Shown here: positions 28,001 to 37,000 of the stretch, one piece after another
Layout of the letters: each line of letters begins with the position of its first letter
How positions within the stretch are numbered: position 1 is the first letter of the stretch
Assembly (NCBI GenBank): GCA_023101725.1
Contig: JALJCO010003008.1
Location: forward strand, 930,001 to 994,000
Direction of reading: 5' to 3'
From: Atherinomorus stipes
Taxonomy: Eukaryota; Chordata; Actinopteri; Atheriniformes; Atherinidae
DNA length: 64,000 nucleotides
Notes under the pieces: generated by a model
Told to the model about the DNA's origin: nothing
Seen by the model: only the letters and a program-made list of their open reading frames with translations
Databases searched by the model: none
Made by a program: the position numbers and the translations under genes

Positions 28001-31000
28001 TGTTGGCCCTGCGGCGGACTGGTGACCTGTCCAGGGTGTACCCTGCCTCTTGCCTGATAATAGCTGGGATAGGCTCCAGCAACCCCTATGACTCTGAACT
28101 GGATAAGTGGTAAAGAAAATGAATGAATGAATGAGGATTTTCTAATATAGATAGAATTTAGATTTAATCAGATAGCCCTTAAGGTTACTTATCAATTTGT
28201 GGTTGTGTAAAGTACTGTCAGATTTCATGGATGGATGGATGGATGGATGGATGGATGGATAGATAGATAGACTTTATTGTCTGCCCCTTGCGATGACAGA
28301 AATTCCTCTTTAACAAGGCTCAATCAAGTGGGACATATACAGGTATAACATATAAGACTAAGCACGTAAACAAAAGTCACTCAGTGGTACTGAGTGGCCA
28401 AATTCCTTTTGTTTAGGACAGTTATTGCAGTGGGGATGAACAATTTTTTGTAGATGTTTTTGCGGGCCAGTGGGACGTCAGATGGAGGTAACTGGAAGGA
28501 GTGATGAAGGGTGTGAGAGAGGTCCTCTGATCATGATGGCTTTCCTGATCACAGAGCAGTGATGCAGACAGGAGAGAAGAGTTTGTGGTGAACCAATGAT
28601 TTTGCTGGCCTGGCTTGTGCTTTAATAAATCCTGTTTTTATAACCACATCATCCCCTGACAAAAGATAATCTTCCATGTAACTTGAAGACACTTGTGCTG
28701 CAAATTCTACAGTACATACATGCAGAATTTTTCTCAAAAGTTTAATATAATTTCTTGAACATCTTCTTATTGTTTCCACAGCATTGGACAACTGGTGAAT
28801 AACTCTGTTAATCTCCCATGCATGAGTACTGTAAAAGAATAATAGTCCAATGAAGTGGTGATAATTTGCTTTTTGTTACAGTGACATGTAAGATCTGTGA
28901 GTTGGCGTTTGATAATGAACCAGCCTTCTTGTGTCACATGAAGACCACTCACAAACCAGGAGAGATGCCCTATGTCTGCCAGGTCTGTCTCTGAATGCAA
29001 AAAACACACCCTCCTCATCATCAGTTTAATATTAGATCACTGAGCCCTGCTCTCTGTCTGCAGGTGTGTGACTTCAGGTCGTCCTTCTACTCCGATGTAT
29101 GGTCTCACTTCCAGGAGGCTCACGCCAACTCCGGACACCTGCTCTGTCAGTACTGTCTCAGAGTACTTCGCAGTAATACCTGCTACCAGCAGCACTTTGC
29201 CCGCCACCAGGTATGTACGACACTGCAGCAGGCAAAAATTGTATAATGTACTTCTCCAGAAAGAGACGTCTCACTCTGAAATGGATGACTCCAGTTTAGT
29301 GTTTGTCCATGTGTGTAATTTGATTTTGTGTGCTTGTCTCCAGAAGAAACGTGTGCTTAGTTGTGACAAGTGCCGTCTACACTTCCTGTATCTTAAGGAA
29401 CGTATTGAACACAAACAACTGCATCACAAAACTCACATCATACCTCCTCAACTGTGTGGACTCAAACCTGGAACCAAGGTACACCAGACCTCTGCGCAAT
29501 GTTCCCCTGACTTTACTCAGATCTTCATAAATCTGCAAAAACACTGAAAACACAGAGCTTCTCTTAAAGGTGTTATAGAAGATGTTTCTTTCAACAACTT
29601 TTGCAATATTCAGTAAAATTGGGTTCACTACCTCATATGCTATGATTGATTAAAAGCTTCAAATATATAAATATTATTATACATCAGCTGTGAATGTAAT
29701 GGGGCTGATAAAACATCCACCAATCATCTCTGCATTCCTAACATTTTTCATTTGTCAGTTGGCTCGTCAATCCCTTTTACTACCGTAGTAAGAGTGATTG
29801 ACAGTCAATTCAACAAGTAATAGGCGAGACTGATCAATGAGAGTGATTGATTGGTGAGAGTAACACTGTGTTCCGGAAGCTGCGCGCTCTCGTCTGACGT
29901 TGACAGCAGGTAGCCAACATCATTCTGCTAGCAGTTAGCAACGTTCAGAAAACGACATTCTGTTTACTTGCGTTTGTGACATGATGGGAGAATCTACTCC
30001 GGTGTCTGCTAAACACTGGAGTGGGTTGTGCACGTTATTCTGTGGGAGCTGTGAATCTAGCAGGTTGGTCTTGCGCATGCTCATTATTCAAAAACTCGCT
30101 AACAGTCTGCTCTCTGAAATGGCGAAGCATCTTCTATAGCACCTTTAAAAAGATAGTTTTCAAATTTAAAAAGTAGACAATTTTTTGTGTCTTTGAAATG
30201 AATTAAATCAAAAGATGTGAAGTTACCAGGACTAGTCTGTAATCCGGTTACAGACCTGCTAGACTTTGTGTGTTTCCATCACACACCAAATCTTTATGCG
30301 ATGGTTAAATGTTACAATTTAAACTCATAAAGAAGAACAAAACCATTTAACTGGTAAGGTTTGCAACAGGATTCAGTTTGTAAACTCGCTGTGAACTTCT
30401 CTGGTTGTTTGGTTTGGTGGATTAGGTTGGAGATATGTAAGCAGATTTTACTGAAAATTGTCTCTTTTTGTGTGTCTGCAGGTGACTGTCAGAACATATT
30501 CTGGGACTGGAGGATCTGAAAGTAAAGATGAACTGAGAAAAAAAATTGCTCCATGCAAGGTGAAAAAGCTTCACTCCAAAGCAAAGCAGCTTTTCTGTTT
30601 GCTTTTGCTCTCCGTCCTCTTGTCAAGTCAATTTTTTTCATATAGCACGTTTAAAAACAACCTCAGTCAACCAAAGGGGGCTGTACACAAAAACAATGTA
30701 TCAGAAAATCATATGTGGGTTTTTTGTCAGTCTTTGTCTGTTTTTCTTCTGCTGGTATTTAGGTGATAGACGTTCCCCCACCTCCTCCAACAGAGGAGCC
30801 TCCCAAGAGGAAGCCAGTGGAAAGTTTGGGACAGCTGCTGTCTGGTCTGAGTGAAGACAGGTACAAACAGTGGATTAGTAAATCCTGAACCTCCAATTAG
30901 GCCTCACTTAAAAACTATTAAGACTTGGGTTCACATATTGTGTTTTTGTTTTGTTTTTTGTCACCTCTACCAAAACATCCAAAATAGGAGTTACTGTGAA

Positions 31001-34000
31001 AACTTTTTCTCTTAAACTTCAGTATTTTTTAGTCATTTGATTTTCCACAGGTTCGAGCTTCATTTCATGTTAAAGTTGAAGTAAACAAGTTGCTGTTAGT
31101 ATATTCAGATTTTTTTTAAAGTGCTTTGAAACTGTCTCTAAAAGATTAACTGTTCTCTAAAGGAATCTAATATGTTGAGGTATTTTGTTTGATAGAGTCA
31201 TCAACTGATTTTTGTGTAATATTTTAGAAGCCTTGGAGTTTCCTGTAGGCCTTTAAATCCATCTTGTTGTTTTTAAATTCTCCTGGAGCAGCTGAGTTTA
31301 CTTTCTGGAATTTAATGAACAGCTTCTCATATAAACATCACACAGTTTTGGTTGATGACTCCAGCTGACGAGCATACTTCGATTTTATAAACACTGCCTA
31401 ATGTATGTCCATAAAAATGTGAGACACTGAATTTACAAAGCTTGATTTATACATAATTTGTTCTAGAGTTGATCTTCCAAGATCAAAATAATAAAGTGAC
31501 TTCTCCATGTGTTTCAGGGTCTTTTGCCCTCCTCAACGCTGTATCGAGTGTCTGAGTTCAGTCCCGGAGCTCGAGGTTCACTTTCCATCTCTGGTTCACT
31601 GCTCGCTCTGCAAATACGTCACCTGCTGCTCTGTTTCATATGCCAACCACATGATCAGGTATAAGTGCAGTTTGTCATTTGTAAGAGTAGTGTTTCTATT
31701 TAGTCTCTGTTTTGACACTTCTATGAAAGTGTAACTACTTGTTATAATTTTAATAGGTTTTTTTCTCTCTTTTTTTTTTCCACAGTAATCATGCGACCTG
31801 CAGGAGAGTCCCTCAGTTCCCAACCATCTTCACATCAGACACGCAGTAAGACTGAGACAATGAGACCAAAATGAATCTGTAGATTTCGTGCTTAACTTCA
31901 AATACTGAGAAACCTGACCTGTTGTTTGGCATTTGTGTTTTTGTGTTCCAGGTTCTCAAAGACATTAAAATGTGCATCCTGTACATATTCCACATGCAGA
32001 GGAGACTCAATGGCCAACCACCTGACAGAGAGACCGAATCACACCTTTGCAAAGTTAACAGTTGAAAGTATGAGACACAAAATCCCATTTTCTGACCAAT
32101 TTGACCAGTCTAATCTTTACTCTTGTGACTTTTCACACAATTTTAATTAATTGCAAGTGTTGCAGTGGTATCAGTTTACCTTGATTATAGGCTGAGCTCC
32201 CTTATTGAAGTGGTGTTTTATGTCAGCTACAAAATTGAACCTGGTTAAGGCCTATTTATGCTCAACACAAAAGACAGATACGCAAACAGATGGACAGTTT
32301 CGTCCGCATCTTGCATCGTTTACACATGTAGTTTAGTCCATGCTTGGGAGGCTTGTGCATGCATTGACACAGAAAACTGAGCCATACAACCGGAAACAGT
32401 GGGCTCAGTTTTGAGGTGTATGGCTAACAGGCGACCAGCAAAAAGGAAAAAACAGAGAAAAAGAGGAATGTTAGGGTAAAAGCAGAAGAAGAGGACACAG
32501 AAACAACAGCTGTAGAGATGGTTGTAGCTTTTAATAAATGACTTGGTGTGTCGGGTGTGTTTGGCAGTTGTTAACAACAATACAGCGGTGCATTATCACC
32601 AACAACTGCAGTCTGAAACTGATGTTGGATCACGGAAGTGAACTCTGCACTTAGCACTGCAGACAAGTGGATGATAACCATGGCAACATAAAAGATGTAT
32701 TTAAGTATGAGGTGGTGACACATGAGAATCAGATGTCACTATTTAAGTAAGGAGCATAAATGGGCCCCAGGACCTTTGTAATCCCAGAGATGAGTAAAGT
32801 ACATCAGCAGCTTGGTGCCCGGAGATACCACTGTCTCAATGCATTTGCTTTTATAAACAAATATATAAGTGATGTAACAGTTTTAATTGAACTTCTTATA
32901 TGTAGATTAGGCTTGTTTGTCAAAGGGTTTTTACTTGAAGATTAAGCTAAACTGGTTTCATTTGCTCGGTTGTCCTGCAGTGTCATTCATGACCACAAGG
33001 TGGGGTCAAAGTAAAGAAAACAAAAAACATTGTGTATAATTGTACAGAATTATCAGAGTTATCTGATGCAACTTTTACTTGGTGAAAATGATTAATATTG
33101 AAGTATGAAGTGTTTTAAGCCATTTTTCTCTATCAAGGTGAGTTGACCTGTGGATCCATGCAAGAGCAGCCCAAGCAGGTTGCAGAAGGAACTGAGGAAA
33201 ACTGCTCTGACAGGTAAAGTTTATAATGTAAAATGAGCCTAAAATAGGCTAATTGAGGTTAAAAGGAATGTCTGTGATTAAGAGCACTAATTGATAAATG
33301 TATTCAAGTCCAAGAAAGCAGAAACCCATCTGAAAGCATTTGAATGTACAAAGTTGTGAAACATTTGGATAAAGTTTTTTCAGTCCTGTCCATTCTACAG
33401 GTGACAACATTTTTTTAGTTTTGTGTCAGAGCATTTAATTGGCTGCAATCGGGGTGTGAAGGAGATTTGAAACAATATAGTAAAAAAAAACTCCTGGAAA
33501 ACAACATCCACCCTGCTTTTTACCTGTCAACCTTTATTGAATTTGTTGACTTGGCCCTTATGTTCATTAATATTTCTTTAGTAATATATATTTTTTTTTA
33601 ATTCTCCAAAATGCTAACACATGTCATGTCTGACTTGAACTGTAAAACTTGTGTTGTATCAGGACATATTGATTTAAATGAAAATGGAGTATTGAGCATC
33701 TATATGGATATTGGTGCCACCATTCAGCTTAGCTGGCATCTGTGGCTGCCTCCTTAGTGTGTCGAAGTGATATACTGAAGTGATATATTAGAACATAAAT
33801 ATACAAAATGATGTGATATTGCGTTGATTCCACAATTTATGTATGATTTCGGGGGGGGGGGGGGGGGGGGGGGGGGTTGTGTGTGTATGGGACAATGATG
33901 TAAAGTGCTGTGATCTATCAGATCAGAATAAATGTGCCAGAAGGTAAATTTGTCCTGAAAAGCAGTGTAGCTGTGCTGCAGTTACATTCCAACAACTATC

Positions 34001-37000
34001 CCACACAAAAACAGACAGGTATCAACAGTAGCCACATGATAAATGCACAACAGTTACCAATAAATATATATATAAAAGTTAAGCCAACGTAAAACCAACA
34101 TAAACCACAACTACTAGTTATTTACTAAAACATGAATGTTAGCCTGCTTTTTCTGCAGCTATCAAAGGTGATGCATTAAACCAAGTCTCTCAGCTTTAGC
34201 TTTGAAACTATGTAAGACTGAGGTATAGTCTCCACTGTAAAGAAATGATGCTCTGGTATGACATAGTTTTGCTGAACTCTCTGCATCATGAATATAAAGC
34301 CTTTATTGTCAAGTAATGGTGGGTGGATGTAGGTCTTCTGAAATGAAAGAGGCAATTGATTTCCTTTTTCAGAATTTGCTGGGAGACAAATAACATGGTG
34401 CAATGTGCATTCGTTAACAGTGAGACTTCTAACTCCGTCAGTTTCGTTCAGCTCCGGCTAACAGATGGCACTAGCTGGAACTTTAGTGGTGAAATACTTT
34501 ACATCCGTTTCCCAATTCTTTGATAAATAAGTTATTGGCTGCTGCTTCATCTGTCGAATATTAAATTTTCCAAGCGTGCCCAAACATTTCTGAGGTTCTA
34601 TATGAATTAAAACCACTAACTCCAAGTTAACTTGAGCAGTGATCGACTTTGTGACTTTTTTGTTTGTTTGCCTCCAGTGTCTGCATCGCTGGTGCATGAA
34701 TGTGTATGAATCTTTCTCTGGTGACGGAGGTCCTTGGTGCACAATTTTGTCAGCCTGGCTCATGGCTGCTGTAGATACACATGTAGCTCACTATCACCAC
34801 TTATAACTGAAGAGTGGATGAATAATGAATTAAATGTAAATCAACTGAGTTTCCAGAAAAGCACTACAGGTTTGATGTTTTATTATTAATGGTAGTTAAC
34901 CTGAGTCCATTCTGCATGAGATTTAATTTATATTGTTAATGCATGTCACACTGAGGATCAGCAGTAAATAGTTAAACTTTTTTTTTCTGATTGTTTAAAT
35001 TAAAAATATATACAAGATTAAATCAGTGCACACAGACTTTTCTTTATTTAATATCCTAAATACTAATGAATTTTATTTCTTTGCTTCTATAGTGCATCAG
35101 TCAGTGATCAAAATGGAGCGTTTGTCCCGATTGACCTCGTCCCTTCTGGCCAGACTCGCACCCAGCTGTCAATCAAGCCCCTCACATACCCGTCCCCCCT
35201 ACCCTTCAAACCAGCCATGACCATTAAGATCTTGGGACACCAGGTGCAGCCTAGACGGGTGAGATGCGTCTGAGTCTTTCAACCAGAGATGTTGGTAATG
35301 ATTATGTTAGTCGTGACGATGACGATAATTAAAGTTTTTTTCTTCCTCCTCAGCCTCCGGTTCCCCCGCTGTTTCTCTCCCAGCTCTCGATCGTCCTTTC
35401 GTGTTTATGTCATGGCATCTCTCAGGCGTCTCAACGTCACGGGATTTCTCCTAGAATCATCCGGTCCTGGATCTCTCATCAGCAGCGCGGGCTATCGACC
35501 AGGAAATGGTTCTGGAGAACAGACAAGATGGCGGAGTGGGTGCTCAATCGAAGGGAACAACAACTGTGTGTGAACGAAGACATCCTGCTGCTGACAGCTA
35601 AGGCGACCCTGGGAGGGAGCAGCAAGGCGGAGGAGTGTTACAGCTGGATCGTAGACTTCATGCTGAGGCACGATCTCGGACTACAGACTACAAACAACAA
35701 CAAGCTGAAGAGCATCCATGACAGAAGCAGCGTGTTCATACAGAAACTCTACTCACAGGTCAGACGCCAGATGTTAGTCAGTTCACCAGAAACTCAGAAT
35801 TAAGAAAATTAACAGACAGGCACTTCCTCTGAGTAGATGCACAACCAACCACCCGATAACAATAACATTTCTTTTATTTACCACTTCACATCACACAGTT
35901 TTCATTCATGGTGAACAACCTCACTTGTGTAATGTTAGAGATACCAGCCTAGCTCTTAATGTAATCTGGTTTCTACCCGCTTCAGATCCAGAGTCTGGTT
36001 CTGCCTGATCACTGTTGGGGCTGCATGGACGAGGTCCCTGTTTTCATCAACGCTGACAAGTTCTCCAGTCACAACCCGGCAGCCTTCCAGCTGTTTGGCT
36101 CTCAGGAGGAGCAGCCAGTGTTCGACATCGTCCTTTCAACGCTGTCAGATGGCACCTTTCTGCCCCCCCTGCTCTTCTTCACGGGGATTTCATCACCTGT
36201 GCCAGATGGGTTTCCTGACAACGTGCTGCTTGAGGCTCGAGAGGAAGGATTCACTGACCAGGACCGCCTGCACATCTGGATTGAAAAGGTCCACAACTTT
36301 TAAATTTGTACAAAAGGGAAATATTTTGCAACATACAGAAAGGAAACAAAAGATTGATTTTAATCTTTAGTCTGGTAGGGAAGGCTTATTAACTTTTAAT
36401 TCATCTACGTTTAAAAAAAGAAAAACCCCACAGTCTCAGTACACTAGAATGTTATAATCTAGGAAATCAGAATTGAATTAGAGTTGTCTGAAAAGTGCAA
36501 ATGCAGCATTATTTCTCTCTGTATGTTTCTCAGTGAAAACACGTTAGAGAAATTGCTCTCAAGACGAAGCATGAAGTCAGATTTCTTATGCCAACGATGT
36601 TGGATAAAAGGATACTGACAAATAAATTGTGTTTATTTGGAATAAGTTGGCAAAAGATAAGCAAGACTTGAAGCTACAAAAAGACTAAAAATCCTTTTCA
36701 CTGAAACTTCATTGCCATATTATTAATGTTATCAGTAGTACACTCAATATTAGGGATGCAAGATATTGGAATTTTGGCCGATATCCAATATGCCGATATT
36801 TTGAAACTCATGTAGCGGATAACCAATATCGATACCGATATTACAAAATATCTCAACTTGTGTTATGTATAACAAGTCAAACTTGGTGACAGTTGTTCAA
36901 ACAAAACTAAAAGGACATGTGCATTTTATCCTAGAATGACCTGGATTTTCTTCTCCCTGAGAAGAGAGAGAGAAAGAGGAAAACAAAAACACATTACCCA

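Noticed and set aside
35289..35573. 94-codon open frame overlapping a pogz exon
   Set aside because: It is an out-of-frame reading of pogz exon 35354-35758; the pogz frame carries the CENP-B-like helix-turn-helix.
36095..36370. 91-codon open frame overlapping a pogz exon
   Set aside because: Shadow frame of pogz exon 35986-36288, which encodes the DDE start in the true frame.
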